Shown in pieces: positions 28,691-40,034 of a DNA stretch of 64,000 bases (its first letter is position 1; each line of letters begins with the position of its first letter). The stretch spans positions 3,100,001 through 3,164,000 of the forward strand of contig NZ_CP167894.1 in the NCBI RefSeq assembly GCF_041504345.1, given 5' to 3'. The DNA comes from Vibrio sp. BS-M-Sm-2. Lineage in GTDB: Bacteria > Pseudomonadota > Gammaproteobacteria > Enterobacterales > Vibrionaceae. The position numbers were made by a program, and so were the translations under genes. The notes below the pieces were generated by a model, which ran no database searches, was not told the origin of the DNA, and saw nothing but the letters and a program-made list of their open reading frames with translations.

Positions 28691-29662
28691 CTATGGCTTT
28701 GTTGCTACCAAAATCGCACGTCTTGGCGCTGGGTGACCTTCAACCGTTTTGCTTGGATCGTTCGGATCTAGATAATCTGGCAGAGAGTTGTGTGTCATCC
28801 ATTCTGTTGTGCGTTGTTCACCAACTGTCGTGACATTTTCATCAACGATACGTACGTCTTCAAAGCCAACTTGTTCAAGCCAGCGTTTCAGTGCACGAGC
28901 TGAAGGGAAAAAGTACACGTTTCTCATCTGTGCGTAACGGTCAACAGGGACCAGTACCGCATTTTCATCGCCTTCAATTACTAGGGTTTCAAGCACCAAC
29001 TCGCCGCCAGATACCAATTGGTCTTTTAGTTGAATCAAGTGATCAAGTGGCGAACGACGGTGGTACAGAACACCCATGCTGAAAACAGTGTCGTAGGCTT
29101 CTAGCTTTGGCAGTTGCTCAATACCTAGAGGTAACAGGTGTGCACGTTGGTCATCGCCCATCAACTTACGAATCGCTTCAAACTGAACCAAGAATAGATG
29201 AGAAGGATCGATACCAACCGTTAAGCGAGCACCTTCACCCAGCATGCGCCACATGTGGTAACCATTACCACAACCTACATCGAGAACCGAACGGTTTTTC
29301 AATGGGGAGATATGTGGAAGCACACGGTCCCATTTCCAGTCACTACGCCACTCAGTATCGATATGAATATCGTGAACGGTGTAAGGGCCTTTTCTCCATG
29401 GGTGGAACGTCTTTAATAGGCTTTCTAGCTTTTTAAGCTCACCTGTGTGAAATGGTGTTGAGCTGCCAATCGTCACTGAGTTCTTCAGATCAACTTGGTC
29501 TGGTACACCTTGTGGGATCTTGTTTAGTGCACGTAACCAACGGTCGAAGTCACCGTGCTCTGCATTTTGCCAATCTGTCAGTTGCTGTGGCAGAACATTG
29601 AGCCATGGCTGAAGGCGAGTATCTTGGGCAATAAGTTGATAAAAATTGGCAAAATTAAACAT
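28691..29662 (-). CDS. cmoB: tRNA U34 carboxymethyltransferase CmoB
   Basis: Converts 5-hydroxyuridine at tRNA position 34 to cmo5U using carboxy-S-adenosyl-methionine made by CmoA. The 323-residue length matches E. coli CmoB. The N-terminal helical region contains [13 protein letters not shown]. The SAM-fold motif [16 protein letters not shown] lies near residue 125, and [17 protein letters not shown] is the conserved post-motif segment. Same strand as cmoA but separated by 186 bases that include a palindromic repeat-like element. Confidence 0.95.
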   Translation of the reverse strand: MFNFANFYQLIAQDTRLQPWLNVLPQQLTDWQNAEHGDFDRWLRALNKIPQGVPDQVDLKNSVTIGSSTPFHTGELKKLESLLKTFHPWRKGPYTVHDIHIDTEWRSDWKWDRVLPHISPLKNRSVLDVGCGNGYHMWRMLGEGARLTVGIDPSHLFLVQFEAIRKLMGDDQRAHLLPLGIEQLPKLEAYDTVFSMGVLYHRRSPLDHLIQLKDQLVSGGELVLETLVIEGDENAVLVPVDRYAQMRNVYFFPSARALKRWLEQVGFEDVRIVDENVTTVGEQRTTEWMTHNSLPDYLDPNDPSKTVEGHPAPRRAILVATKP

Positions 29663-29732
29663 AGGTTTTCACTGAGTTGGTGGTGTAGAAATTAAATTTG
29701 TCACTCGATTAAGAGTGTGGACAAACATGCTA

Positions 29733-29800
29733 GGGAATCTCGTTTATCATGTTTGATAAGAGATCCCCAACTCGCTCGTTCCTCGCTCTTGAGGATGACC
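29733..29800. repeat. Palindromic intergenic repeat-like element
   Basis: GGGAATCTC-GTTTATC and GATAAG-AGATCCC form a stem of about 15 bp with a few imperfections. It is followed by a tail with the phrase CTCGCTCGTTCCTCGCTC and ending GAGGATGACC. This layout resembles a short repeat I associate with vibrio intergenic regions. Only one copy is in the window, so its repeat nature is inference. Confidence 0.45.
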
Positions 29801-29848
29801 TTTTAGTACGTGCTAACGGTGTCGTGACTGTTACGTAACCGAAAATGT

Positions 29849-30595
<747 letters not shown>

Positions 30596-30716
30596 TCAGC
30601 GTAATTGGTACAAAATTCGTACCAAATAAAAGGGGGCGTATTTTACGTAAAAAAAGCGCGGCTGTCACGAAAACTGAGATTTAGCTCAAGGTTCGAAGTT
30701 ACTTATAGGTGAGGGG

Positions 30717-31622
30717 CTAAAACATCGAGATTTGGTTATTGCCTTTCTGAGCAGGAAACTGAGCCAGGTCAGGCAATAATAATGACGTATTTTCAGACAC
30801 TTGCTTTTGCAACAGCTCGTAAATAGCGATGGCAAGTTCAGGCGCATGATTATTGTCTGGGGTGTGAATCATTAAATACGGTTGTTTCCCTTCGCTTAGC
30901 CAGTTTGGAATTTTGGTAAACCAAGGCTTAAAAAACTCAATGTTAGGTTCTTGGTCTGGGTGGCCAATAAATCGAATCATCGGGTTATTGGCGGTCGCAA
31001 TCGCATGAACGGGGACACGCGGTTTTTTCTGATGTGCATCGAACACCGCTTCTGTGGTTGGTGGCGCGGAAAACACGGGGCGGCTATCCATAATTATGCG
31101 ATTAATACCTTCTTCGACCAGCCATTGATTAAAGCGTTTTTCAGCATCGCCTTTATCAAAGAAACCCAAGTGTCGAACTTCGACACCAAGCTGCATATCT
31201 TTTGGGAACAAGGTGCAAAATTTTTGTAGGGCAGGCAGCATGCTGGGCTCAAAGCTGTGTGGCAGTTGAATCGTCCATTGACCAATGCGGTCGTGGAGTG
31301 GCGACATCGTCATCAAGAACTCTTTGAGCTCTGCTTGGCAGTGCCTGAGTTGCTGCTGGTGGGTGATGAATTTAGGTAGCTTGAAAGTGAACCTGAAATC
31401 ATCATGACTGGCGGCTTTCCAATTATGAACGGTCGACATACTCGGCGTAGCGTAAAAGGTCGTGTTGCCTTCCACAGTATGAAAAACTTGTGTGTATTTC
31501 TCTAAGCGTTCAGCAGGCTTTGTTCCTTTTCCGTAGAACTGACTTTGCCACTCAGAATGAGACCACATGGTTAATCCAAGTCTTAGAGGTAAAGTTTCTG
31601 CTGTTATTACACGATCATCCAT
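30717..31622 (-). CDS. DUF72 family protein (YecE-like)
   Basis: A 301-residue cytosolic TIM-barrel-like DUF72 protein. The family hallmarks are all present: LGLTMWSHSEWQSQFYG at the N-terminus, the segment FHTVEGNTTFYATPS, FTFKLPKFITH, VEVRHLGFFDK and LMIHTPDN. The biochemical function of the family is not established; yecE often lies near cmo genes in gammaproteobacteria, as here. Upstream gene on the same strand as cmoA with a gap of about 140 bases. Confidence 0.85.
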   Translation of the reverse strand: MDDRVITAETLPLRLGLTMWSHSEWQSQFYGKGTKPAERLEKYTQVFHTVEGNTTFYATPSMSTVHNWKAASHDDFRFTFKLPKFITHQQQLRHCQAELKEFLMTMSPLHDRIGQWTIQLPHSFEPSMLPALQKFCTLFPKDMQLGVEVRHLGFFDKGDAEKRFNQWLVEEGINRIIMDSRPVFSAPPTTEAVFDAHQKKPRVPVHAIATANNPMIRFIGHPDQEPNIEFFKPWFTKIPNWLSEGKQPYLMIHTPDNNHAPELAIAIYELLQKQVSENTSLLLPDLAQFPAQKGNNQISMF

Positions 31623-31702
31623 CTATTACACCGTTATTCATCACGCCATCAGACATTACAAAAAGTTTTTGGGTTTAAACGAAAATCTACTTTACGAGAG
31701 TT

Positions 31703-31732
31703 TTGCTGATTAAGGTACTTTCGAGATATAAT
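31703..31732 (+). promoter_or_regulatory. Probable sigma-70 promoter of aspS
   Basis: TTGCTG at 31703-31708 and a perfect TATAAT at 31727-31732 are separated by 18 bases. This would start transcription about 200 bases before aspS. The 31623-31936 gap between yecE and aspS contains no other feature that I can support. Confidence 0.55.
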
Positions 31733-31936
31733 TATCGCAATTTTTTCGGTTTTGATGAATCTTTGCGCACTTGATGGGCTAAAAAGCAGCAAAGCCAGAT
31801 AAAACACAATAAATTCGAATGTGGAAGGTCGATTTTAAGCGAGTTTCCGCGTATAAATGTTCCTTTGCTCTGTTGTGTGGAATGACCACAGACAGCTTGG
31901 AAACTAGTAAATAATTAAGAGATTGGGAAATTCATT

Positions 31937-33715
31937 ATGCGTACCCATTACTGTGGTAACCTGAACAAGTCCCTGGCGGGACAAACTGTAGAATTGTGCG
32001 GCTGGGTAAACCGTCGCCGTGATTTAGGCGGTCTTATCTTTATTGATATGCGTGATCGTGAAGGCATCGTTCAGGTTGTTGTCGATCCAGATATGAAAGA
32101 TATCTTCCCGATCGCTAACCAACTGCGTAATGAATTCTGTATCAAGTTTACTGGTGAAGTACGTGTTCGCCCGGACAGCCAAGTAAATAAAGACATGGCT
32201 ACTGGTGAAGTAGAACTTTACGCGACCGGTCTAGAGATCATTAACCGTTCAGAAGCGCTTCCACTAGACTTCAACCAAACGAACTCTGAAGAGCAGCGCC
32301 TTAAGTACCGTTACATCGATCTTCGTCGTCCAGAAATGAGCGACCGTATCAAGCTTCGTGCACGTGCTTCTAGCTTCGTTCGTCGTTTCCTTGATGAGAA
32401 CCTGTTCCTAGACATCGAAACGCCAGTACTAACGAAAGCGACACCAGAAGGTGCTCGTGACTACCTAGTACCAAGCCGTGTTCACAAAGGTAGCTTCTAC
32501 GCACTTCCTCAATCCCCTCAGCTGTTCAAGCAACTGCTGATGATGTCTGGTTTTGACCGTTACTACCAAATCGTTAAATGTTTCCGTGATGAAGATTTAC
32601 GTGCTGACCGTCAGCCTGAATTTACTCAAATCGATATCGAAACATCTTTCATGACTTCTCAAGAAGTACGTAACGTGACTGAGAAGCTTGTTCACGATAT
32701 GTGGAAAGAACTTCTAGATGTTGAACTAGGCCAATTCCCAGTAATGCCTTTCTCTGAAGCGATTCGTCGTTTCGGTTCTGATAAGCCAGATCTACGTAAC
32801 CCACTAGAGCTAGTTGATGTTGCTGACTTGGTTAAAGACGTTGAGTTCAAAGTATTTTCTGGCCCAGCTAACGACGAGAAAGGTCGCGTAGCGGTTATTC
32901 GTGTTCCAGGTGGTGCTAAGCTAACTCGTAAGCAAATCGACGGTTACGCTGAACACGTAAACATCTACGGCGCGAAAGGCCTAGCTTGGATGAAGGTTAA
33001 CGACCGTGCTGCAGGCATGGAAGGTATTCAATCTCCAGTTGCTAAGTTCCTAAGCGAAGACGTAATCAACGGTATTCTAGATCGCACTCAAGCTGAATCT
33101 GGCGATATCATTCTGTTCGGTGCAGACAAAGCGGGCGTTGTTGCTGAAGCAATGGGCGCACTTCGTCTTAAACTAGGTACGGATCTAGAGCTAACAGACA
33201 CATCTGCATGGGCTCCACTGTGGGTTGTTGACTTCCCAATGTTCGAAGAAGACGGCGAAGGTAACCTACACGCAATGCACCACCCATTCACATCACCACT
33301 AGGTGTGAACGCGGAAGAGCTTAAAACGAACCCAGCAGCAGCAAATTCAGATGCATACGACATGGTAATCAACGGCTACGAAGTAGGCGGCGGTTCTGTA
33401 CGTATTCACAACGCAGAAATGCAAACAGCGGTATTCGGTATCCTAGGTATCGAAGCACAAGAGCAACAAGAGAAGTTCGGCTTCCTACTTGAAGCGCTTA
33501 AGTACGGTACGCCACCACACGCTGGTCTAGCATTCGGTCTTGACCGTCTAGCAATGCTGCTTTGTGGTACAGAGAACATCCGTGACGTTATCGCATTCCC
33601 GAAAACAACAGCAGCAGCATGTCTACTAACAGACGCGCCAAGCCTAGCGAACCCGGCATCACTGGAAGAGCTAGCAATCGCAGTTAAATTGGCAGAGAAA
33701 AAAGAGCAAGCGTAA
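31937..33715 (+). CDS. aspS: Aspartate--tRNA ligase
   Basis: Class IIb aminoacyl-tRNA synthetase that charges tRNA-Asp. The 592-residue bacterial-type protein has the N-terminal OB-fold anticodon-binding domain (about 1-105, with [20 protein letters not shown]). Next comes the class II catalytic core with motif 2 ([16 protein letters not shown]), the GAD insertion (about 290-415), and motif 3 ([11 protein letters not shown]) near residue 530. It stands alone with its own promoter and terminator. Codon use is markedly biased to favoured codons, as in highly expressed genes. Confidence 0.98.
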   Translation: MRTHYCGNLNKSLAGQTVELCGWVNRRRDLGGLIFIDMRDREGIVQVVVDPDMKDIFPIANQLRNEFCIKFTGEVRVRPDSQVNKDMATGEVELYATGLEIINRSEALPLDFNQTNSEEQRLKYRYIDLRRPEMSDRIKLRARASSFVRRFLDENLFLDIETPVLTKATPEGARDYLVPSRVHKGSFYALPQSPQLFKQLLMMSGFDRYYQIVKCFRDEDLRADRQPEFTQIDIETSFMTSQEVRNVTEKLVHDMWKELLDVELGQFPVMPFSEAIRRFGSDKPDLRNPLELVDVADLVKDVEFKVFSGPANDEKGRVAVIRVPGGAKLTRKQIDGYAEHVNIYGAKGLAWMKVNDRAAGMEGIQSPVAKFLSEDVINGILDRTQAESGDIILFGADKAGVVAEAMGALRLKLGTDLELTDTSAWAPLWVVDFPMFEEDGEGNLHAMHHPFTSPLGVNAEELKTNPAAANSDAYDMVINGYEVGGGSVRIHNAEMQTAVFGILGIEAQEQQEKFGFLLEALKYGTPPHAGLAFGLDRLAMLLCGTENIRDVIAFPKTTAAACLLTDAPSLANPASLEELAIAVKLAEKKEQA

Positions 33716-33797
33716 GCCTGTTATCTTTTCTTGTTGATGAAGAGATCCTAGTTGATAGAGAGCTCTTAATTCATTAGCCAGACCTGTCAGTAATTAG

Positions 33798-33830
33798 AAA
33801 ATGCCCGTTAATTTGACGGGCATTTTTTTT
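33798..33830 (+). terminator. Intrinsic terminator of aspS
   Basis: ATGCCCGTTAA...TTGACGGGCAT is followed by eight T. Confidence 0.92.
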
Positions 33831-33884
33831 GCGTTCGATATACTAAGCTCATAAAGCATGTATAAATAATCAGTATTTGAAATT

Positions 33885-34406
33885 ATGTCTATTATCTTAG
33901 GGATTGACCCTGGCTCTCGTATTACGGGCTATGGCGTGATTCGTCAAAATGGTCGTCATCTATATTACTTAGGTAGCGGTTGTATTCGCACCTCTGAAAA
34001 AGAACTGCCGGGTCGACTTAAACAAATCTACGCCGGTGTGAGCGAAATCATCACTCAGTTTCAGCCGGATGTGTTCGCTATTGAGCAGGTCTTCATGGCG
34101 AAGAATGCGGATTCTGCACTCAAGCTTGGACAAGCCCGTGGCAGTGCGATAGTGGCTGCGGTGAATGCTGATCTGCCCGTCCATGAGTATGCGGCTCGTT
34201 TAATAAAACAAGCGGTGACAGGCAATGGTGGTGCTGATAAGTCGATGGTTCAAAACATGGTGATGAGCATGCTTAAGTTACCGGCTAAACCACAGGCCGA
34301 TGCTGCCGATGCTCTAGGCGTAGCGATCACTCACGCCAACACTAATAAAACCTTGATAGCACTGGCAGGTAAGGCGACAGGCGCGAGAAAAGGGCGCTAC
34401 CGTTAA
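33885..34406 (+). CDS. ruvC: Holliday junction resolvase RuvC
   Basis: An endonuclease that resolves Holliday junctions together with RuvAB. The 173-residue protein keeps the four catalytic acids: Asp7 in [13 protein letters not shown], Glu in [11 protein letters not shown], and the two Asp in the C-terminal [15 protein letters not shown]. Normally ruvA and ruvB lie directly downstream; here a chemoreceptor gene with its own terminator is interposed. No terminator is evident between ruvC and that gene. Confidence 0.97.
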   Translation: MSIILGIDPGSRITGYGVIRQNGRHLYYLGSGCIRTSEKELPGRLKQIYAGVSEIITQFQPDVFAIEQVFMAKNADSALKLGQARGSAIVAAVNADLPVHEYAARLIKQAVTGNGGADKSMVQNMVMSMLKLPAKPQADAADALGVAITHANTNKTLIALAGKATGARKGRYR

Positions 34407-34597
34407 GTCCCATCCCTCTGCTTTCTAAAAGCTTGCATTCCATGAGCCTACGCCTCGTTTAGCTCAAAGCAAGACGCTCTTAAATCCTTGATGAAATGAG
34501 ATCTTTCGAACACAAACCAAATAATAACATTGCGTATCATTTAACATGTTATTAACATTGGTCGGAGGTCTTACAAGTCAATCAAGGATGATCACTG

Positions 34598-36058
34598 ATG
34601 AACCCAATCAAGCTGTGGCGCGCGCTATTTCTACCCAAAAATAATGGGTGGAGTAACAACGAAGTCAGACAAGCCGATATCTTATTACTCTTCACTTTTA
34701 TCGCCTTCTTTGTGGGTGTCTACAGCCTCATCAAGTGGGCCAAGCATGAAGAGCAGCTGCTGGTTGCCACTTCCGTATTTCTTATCGCCTTTGAATTAGC
34801 CTCTGCACTTCTATTACGCATTACCCGAAAGCCTAGCTTGGCATTGAACTTTGGCTTTGTCGGCATGGCAGTGCACGCGCTGAATATCATTTACCAAAGC
34901 GGTGGTGTGGTGGCATCGACTCAGGCTTATTGGGTTCCTTTGTTAGTGGTCGCTTTTTTCTTATCGGGAACACGCATTATCGCCTTGGTATGGAGTGGGC
35001 TAGTGATTGGCGTGTCATTGATGATGACGTCGGCTCACCTTGATGGCTTTGAATTTCCGCAGTTAGTACTTACTCCGGAAGCCGTGGTCGTTGAAACCTG
35101 GTCTGGTGTAATCATGCCGCTGGTGGTGATCTGTATTGCTCAAGCGTTTACCGCTAAGCAAAAAGAGGTGGCGATTGAAATGGCAGAAGATGCGATTTCA
35201 GAAAGCCAACACGTTGCCAATCAAGCGACGCAAAGCGAAGGACGACTTTCGATTGTCCTTGAGCAAGCTAACTCAAACTCTGAAAGCTTACAGGGCGTAT
35301 CTGTTCACTTGGACCAGCAGTCGCAAGATCTGCATGCTCAAGTTGAGGTGCTGAACATCAATTGCGAATCTCAGGCGAGTGCAGCAGAACAGATGAGCCA
35401 ACAATTGCACCAAATGACTCAAGGTATCGAAGAATCAAACTCATTTGTGGGTGAGCTAAAAGAGCGTAGCGAAGCCGTGGGAACGAAAGCGCAGAAGAGC
35501 TCAGAATCACTAGAAGCTTCAACCAGTGCAATCAGCCAGATCATTCAAAGTAATCAAGAGATCATGAAAGTCGCTGATTTGATTACCTCGGTTGCTGAGC
35601 AAACCAATCTATTAGCACTTAATGCAGCAATAGAGGCGGCACGCGCTGGTGAGCAAGGACGAGGTTTTGCGGTAGTTGCAGACCAAGTGAGAGAGTTATC
35701 GGCGAAAAGCAGTCACTCCGCGATAGAAATTCGAACCTTATTAGACCGAAGTAAAGAAGAAGTGGAACATGGTAGAGCGATCATTGAAACTACGGCCAAT
35801 GAAATGAACGGCATTATCTCTGAGGTGCAAACCATTTCTACTGATGTAAACCAACTGACCAATATTATGGCGATGCAGATGAGCTCATTGAAAGAACTCG
35901 ATCTTGCGAGTTCAGAAGTAGCACAGAGTGTTGCAGAAACCAAATCCGTTTCAGGTTTAGTGGCCACTTACGGCTCAGAATTGACTGGGCATGTTACATC
36001 AGTCAAGGAACTGGTTGAAAGCCTGAATCGCGTGGTCTCCCAAGCAAAGCAAGCTTAA
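34598..36058 (+). CDS. Methyl-accepting chemotaxis protein with multi-helix membrane sensor
   Basis: A 486-residue chemoreceptor. About six hydrophobic helices between residues 28 and 186 form the sensor part; no large periplasmic ligand domain and no HAMP domain is recognisable. A signalling helical hairpin (about 195-480) contains the invariant tip [28 protein letters not shown], split around residues 335-365 (given here in part). No C-terminal pentapeptide for CheR binding is present (ends SQAKQA). Its ligand is unknown. It sits between ruvC and ruvA with its own terminator. Confidence 0.92.
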   Translation: MNPIKLWRALFLPKNNGWSNNEVRQADILLLFTFIAFFVGVYSLIKWAKHEEQLLVATSVFLIAFELASALLLRITRKPSLALNFGFVGMAVHALNIIYQSGGVVASTQAYWVPLLVVAFFLSGTRIIALVWSGLVIGVSLMMTSAHLDGFEFPQLVLTPEAVVVETWSGVIMPLVVICIAQAFTAKQKEVAIEMAEDAISESQHVANQATQSEGRLSIVLEQANSNSESLQGVSVHLDQQSQDLHAQVEVLNINCESQASAAEQMSQQLHQMTQGIEESNSFVGELKERSEAVGTKAQKSSESLEASTSAISQIIQSNQEIMKVADLITSVAEQTNLLALNAAIEAARAGEQGRGFAVVADQVRELSAKSSHSAIEIRTLLDRSKEEVEHGRAIIETTANEMNGIISEVQTISTDVNQLTNIMAMQMSSLKELDLASSEVAQSVAETKSVSGLVATYGSELTGHVTSVKELVESLNRVVSQAKQA

Positions 36059-36079
36059 ATAAATCATCCTAACAAACAC

Positions 36080-36110
36080 AAAGAACTGGATAAGCATCCA
36101 GTTCTTTTAT
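36080..36110 (+). terminator. Intrinsic terminator of the chemoreceptor gene
   Basis: AAGAACTGGA-TAAGCA-TCCAGTTCTT is followed by TTAT. It lies 22 bases after the stop codon and 40 bases before ruvA, so ruvA must have its own promoter or rely on readthrough. Confidence 0.85.
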
Positions 36111-36150
36111 ATTCTGTCCCTCAAATTATATTCCATCAAGAGAGTGAATT

Positions 36151-36762
36151 GTGATCGGACGTCTACGCGGTACATTAATAGAAAAACAGCCACCAGAATT
36201 ACTAATCGAAGTGAGTGGTGTTGGCTATGAAGTTCAAATGCCAATGAGCTGTTTTTATGAATTACCAAATGTTGGCGAAGAGGCAATTATCTACACTCAC
36301 TTTGTTGTTCGTGAAGATGCACAACTGCTTTACGGATTCAACACAGTTAAAGAACGTGCGCTGTTTCGTGAAGTCATCAAAGCAAATGGTGTTGGTCCTA
36401 AGCTCGGCCTTGGCATCCTCTCAGGCATGACTGCGAGCCAGTTTGTGCAGAGTGTTGAGCGTGAAGATATCTCTACGCTGGTTAAACTTCCGGGTGTGGG
36501 TAAGAAAACCGCAGAACGTCTGGTTGTTGAAATGAAAGACCGACTGAAAGGGTGGGGCGCGGGAGATCTGTTTACTCCAGCGACGGATGCTGCTCCTATT
36601 GATTCTATGCCAACCGTTCACGACGCGGAAGAAGAAGCGGTAAGTGCACTACTTGCATTAGGCTACAAGCCGACTCAAGCTTCTAAGGTGGTTTCTCAAG
36701 TGGCTAAAGATGGCATGACCAGCGAACAGTTGATTCGCGAAGCTCTGAAATCGATGGTTTAA
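36151..36762 (+). CDS. ruvA: Holliday junction branch migration protein RuvA
   Basis: Tetrameric Holliday-junction-binding subunit that loads RuvB. The 203-residue protein has the N-terminal OB fold ([12 protein letters not shown]), tandem helix-hairpin-helix motifs ([14 protein letters not shown] and [18 protein letters not shown]), and a C-terminal three-helix domain ([15 protein letters not shown]) that contacts RuvB. It starts at GTG 36151. The gap to ruvB is about 100 bases with no terminator, so ruvAB is one unit. Confidence 0.97.
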   Translation: MIGRLRGTLIEKQPPELLIEVSGVGYEVQMPMSCFYELPNVGEEAIIYTHFVVREDAQLLYGFNTVKERALFREVIKANGVGPKLGLGILSGMTASQFVQSVEREDISTLVKLPGVGKKTAERLVVEMKDRLKGWGAGDLFTPATDAAPIDSMPTVHDAEEEAVSALLALGYKPTQASKVVSQVAKDGMTSEQLIREALKSMV

Positions 36763-36865
36763 TACCCGATATACTTGTTCGACAAAATAGACTCATTCAC
36801 TTTGCCTTTACACAGAGTCAAGAAGCGCAGAGTCAACAAGAGTATAGTTAGGAATAGCAGAATTT

Positions 36866-37882
36866 ATGATTGAAGCCGATCGCCTTATTGCACCGGATAA
36901 CCCAGTATTCAAAGATGAAGATGTCATTGATCGTGCAATACGCCCTAAAGCACTTGCCGACTATCAAGGCCAGGATCACGTTCGTGGCCAGATGGAGATT
37001 TTCATCAAAGCGGCACAACTGCGTAATGAGGCGCTCGATCATCTGTTGATATTTGGTCCTCCAGGTTTGGGTAAAACCACGTTGGCGAACATTGTTGCCA
37101 ATGAGATGGATGTCAACATTCGTACCACTTCAGGCCCTGTTCTAGAAAAAGCGGGTGACCTAGCGGCGCTGCTGACCAATCTTGAAGAAAATGATGTCCT
37201 TTTCATTGATGAGATTCACCGTTTAAGCCCTGTGGTTGAAGAGGTGTTGTATCCAGCAATGGAAGACTACCAATTAGACATTATGATTGGCGAAGGCCCA
37301 GCGGCGCGTTCTATCAAGATCGATCTTCCTCCTTTTACTTTGATTGGCGCAACCACTCGTGCTGGCTCACTGACATCGCCGTTACGTGACCGCTTCGGTA
37401 TTACTCAGCGTCTTGAGTACTACAAGGTTGAAGACCTACAAAACATTGTTCAGCGCAGTGCTGATTGCCTTGGTCTTTCTATGGAGTCCGAAGGGGCGTT
37501 AGAAGTTGCTCGCCGAGCTCGTGGTACGCCACGTATTGCTAACCGTCTACTGCGCCGTGTTCGCGATTATGCGGAAGTGAAAGGCGACGGACATATTTGC
37601 CCAGAGGTTGCTGATAAAGCGCTAAACATGTTGGATGTCGATGCTAAGGGTTTTGACTACATGGACAGAAAACTTCTGCTTGCGATCATGGAGAAGTTTG
37701 GCGGTGGTCCGGTTGGTATCGACAACATGGCTGCTGCGATTGGTGAAGAGAGAGACACCATTGAAGATGTGTTAGAGCCTTACTTGATTCAGCAAGGTTA
37801 TCTACAAAGAACACCAAGAGGTCGAATCGCAACTGACAGAGCTTATTTACACTTCGGTATAGATAAGCCGTCTAATCGTTAA
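36866..37882 (+). CDS. ruvB: Holliday junction branch migration ATPase RuvB
   Basis: Hexameric AAA+ motor that drives branch migration with RuvA. The 338-residue protein has Walker [11 protein letters not shown] near residue 65, Walker [11 protein letters not shown], sensor 1 with [10 protein letters not shown], the arginine-finger region LRDRFGI, and a C-terminal winged helix ending in [17 protein letters not shown] terminator follows at 37897-37929. Confidence 0.98.
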   Translation: MIEADRLIAPDNPVFKDEDVIDRAIRPKALADYQGQDHVRGQMEIFIKAAQLRNEALDHLLIFGPPGLGKTTLANIVANEMDVNIRTTSGPVLEKAGDLAALLTNLEENDVLFIDEIHRLSPVVEEVLYPAMEDYQLDIMIGEGPAARSIKIDLPPFTLIGATTRAGSLTSPLRDRFGITQRLEYYKVEDLQNIVQRSADCLGLSMESEGALEVARRARGTPRIANRLLRRVRDYAEVKGDGHICPEVADKALNMLDVDAKGFDYMDRKLLLAIMEKFGGGPVGIDNMAAAIGEERDTIEDVLEPYLIQQGYLQRTPRGRIATDRAYLHFGIDKPSNR

Positions 37883-37896
37883 ATTATTCATTTTTA

Positions 37897-37929
37897 AAGA
37901 TCCCAGTTGCATAAGCGCTGGGATTTTTT
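37897..37929 (+). terminator. Intrinsic terminator of ruvAB
   Basis: ATCCCAG...CTGGGAT stem with a loop of about 11 bases is followed by six T, 15 bases after the ruvB stop. Confidence 0.85.
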
Positions 37930-38204
37930 GCATTTTACTGAATAACAACTCTTTGCGCGAATCGATAAAAATGCCGAATAGAGCTTTCAAAAATGAAAAC
38001 TTTGATTTCAGGTTTGATTTGGCTAACAAAAATTGAAATAAGCTGTCATAAATTTTGTTAATACTTTATGGGTAGTTGTAATTTGTATGTTGAGGCAGTG
38101 CTGAGCTTTTGTCACAGATATCATGCGCTGTTATTAACAGAGCTCAAATTGGTGTGATTTTAGTCATGATTGTTCAAAAATACCTCTAATTTGCGTGAAT
38201 AAAA

Positions 38205-38218
38205 TTGATACAAATCAA
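38205..38218 (+). promoter_or_regulatory. FNR-type binding site upstream of cydA
   Basis: TTGATACAAATCAA is a perfect match to the FNR consensus TTGAT-N4-ATCAA. It is 215 bases before the cydA start. A TATAAA at 38232-38237 is a candidate -10 that would place the FNR site near -33, a repressing position. A second candidate TAATAT at 38265-38270 would place it near -65. The 37930-38433 gap is AT-rich and carries no gene. Oxygen control of cydAB by FNR/ArcA is established in E. coli. Confidence 0.65.
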
Positions 38219-38433
38219 CGCAGGCTTCTCCTATAAATCTTTTGAAACATACTGATTTTACCAGTAATATTAGCGCCAGCTATATTAGCTCATGCTTAAC
38301 AATAATCTAACTATAACGGTACGTTTTTGCTACAAATTTCAATTTGTAATAACAATCATATAAATTGTTTTAACATGGATTTTTGCGGTGAATAATCACA
38401 CAAGTGTCATTCAGCCGACACAAAGGAGTTACC

Positions 38434-40020
38434 ATGATTGATGTTGTTGATCTGTCGCGATTGCAATTTGCATTTACAGCGATGTATCACTTCCTATTTG
38501 TTCCACTGACACTAGGTATGGCATTTCTACTTGCCATTATGGAGTCAGTTTATGTAATGACTGGCAAGCAAATTTACAAGGACATGACCAAGTTCTGGGG
38601 TAAATTGTTTGGTATTAACTTTGCTCTTGGTGTAGCGACAGGCTTAACCATGGAGTTCCAGTTTGGTACTAACTGGTCTTACTATTCTCACTATGTTGGC
38701 GACATCTTTGGTGCTCCGCTAGCTATCGAAGCGCTTGTTGCATTCTTCCTAGAGTCTACTTTTGTTGGCCTTTTCTTCTTCGGTTGGGACAGACTGTCAA
38801 AGCGTCAGCACTTAGCGGTAACTTGGTTAGTAGCACTTGGTTCTAACTTTTCTGCGCTTTGGATCTTGGTAGCAAACGGCTGGATGCAAAACCCAGTGGG
38901 TGCGGAATTTAACTTTGAAACTATGCGTATGGAAATGGTGAGCTTCGCTGAAGTTGTACTAAACCCAGTAGCGCAAGTTAAATTCGTACACACAGTAGCG
39001 TCTGGTTACACAACGGGTGCGATGTTCATCCTTGGTATCAGCTCATACTACATTCTTAAAGGTCGTGACCTTGCCTTTGCTCGTCGTTCTTTCGCGATTG
39101 CAGCATCTTTCGGTATGGCGGCGATCCTGTCAGTAATCGTACTAGGTGACGAATCTGGTTACGAGCTTGGTGAAGTTCAGAAAGTGAAGCTAGCTGCGGT
39201 AGAAGCAGAGTGGCACACGGAAGAAGCACCAGCAGCATTTACTGTTTTTGGTATTCCTAACCAAGAAACAATGGATACTGACTACGCAATTAAGATCCCT
39301 TACGTAATGGGTATTATTGCAACGCGTTCTCTTGATAAAGAAGTAACGGGTCTACGTGACCTACGTGATGACCACGTTGATCGCATCCGTACAGGTATGT
39401 ACGCATACGAACTACTTGAGAAACTACGTGCGGGCGATAAGTCTGAAGAAAACATGGCAGCGTTCGATGAAGTGAAAGGTGACCTAGGTTACGGTCTACT
39501 TCTTAAGCGCTACACAGACGACGTTGTTGATGCAACAGAAGACCAAATCCAAATGGCTGCGGATGATTCAATCCCAACAGTTTGGCCTCTATTCTGGTCA
39601 TTCCGTCTGATGGTTGCTTGTGGCTTCATCATGCTGTTTGTATTCGGTGCTGCGTTTGTTCAAACGTGTCGTCAGAAAATCGAACAGAAACCATGGGTAC
39701 TTAAAGCTGCGCTATTCTCAATCCCACTGCCTTGGATTGCGATTGAAGCAGGTTGGTTCGTTGCTGAGTTTGGTCGTCAACCATGGGCGGTTGGTGAAAT
39801 CCTACCGGTTAACGTTGCTGCATCAGCACTAACTATTGAACAGCTTTGGACTTCTCTATTCGCTATCCTGGCATTGTACACAGTGTTCTTGATTGCTGAA
39901 GTTTATCTAATGCTGAAATTCGCACGTAAAGGTCCAAGTAGCTTGAAGACAGGCCGTTACCACTTCGAACAAAACGATAACTCTGTTGAAGACAAAGTTA
40001 GCCGTTCAGTTGAAGTATAA
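38434..40020 (+). CDS. cydA: Cytochrome bd ubiquinol oxidase subunit I
   Basis: Heme-bearing subunit of the high-affinity bd oxidase in the inner membrane; oxidises quinol and reduces oxygen to water. The 528-residue protein keeps the heme ligands at the same numbers as in E. coli: His19 (AMYHFLFVP), His186 (KFVHTVASG) and Met393 (FRLMVACGF). It also has the long periplasmic Q-loop after residue 245 and the GRQPW motif near 450. I chose ATG 38434 because AAAGGAG lies upstream; an in-frame start at 38404 has no such site. First gene of cydA-cydB-cydX-ybgE. Confidence 0.98.
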   Translation: MIDVVDLSRLQFAFTAMYHFLFVPLTLGMAFLLAIMESVYVMTGKQIYKDMTKFWGKLFGINFALGVATGLTMEFQFGTNWSYYSHYVGDIFGAPLAIEALVAFFLESTFVGLFFFGWDRLSKRQHLAVTWLVALGSNFSALWILVANGWMQNPVGAEFNFETMRMEMVSFAEVVLNPVAQVKFVHTVASGYTTGAMFILGISSYYILKGRDLAFARRSFAIAASFGMAAILSVIVLGDESGYELGEVQKVKLAAVEAEWHTEEAPAAFTVFGIPNQETMDTDYAIKIPYVMGIIATRSLDKEVTGLRDLRDDHVDRIRTGMYAYELLEKLRAGDKSEENMAAFDEVKGDLGYGLLLKRYTDDVVDATEDQIQMAADDSIPTVWPLFWSFRLMVACGFIMLFVFGAAFVQTCRQKIEQKPWVLKAALFSIPLPWIAIEAGWFVAEFGRQPWAVGEILPVNVAASALTIEQLWTSLFAILALYTVFLIAEVYLMLKFARKGPSSLKTGRYHFEQNDNSVEDKVSRSVEV

Positions 40021-40034
40021 GTGAGGGAATATTA

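Noticed and set aside
38129..38141. CTGTTATTAACAG palindrome as an ArcA site upstream of cydA
   Set aside because: The match to the ArcA direct-repeat consensus is too weak to call by eye.
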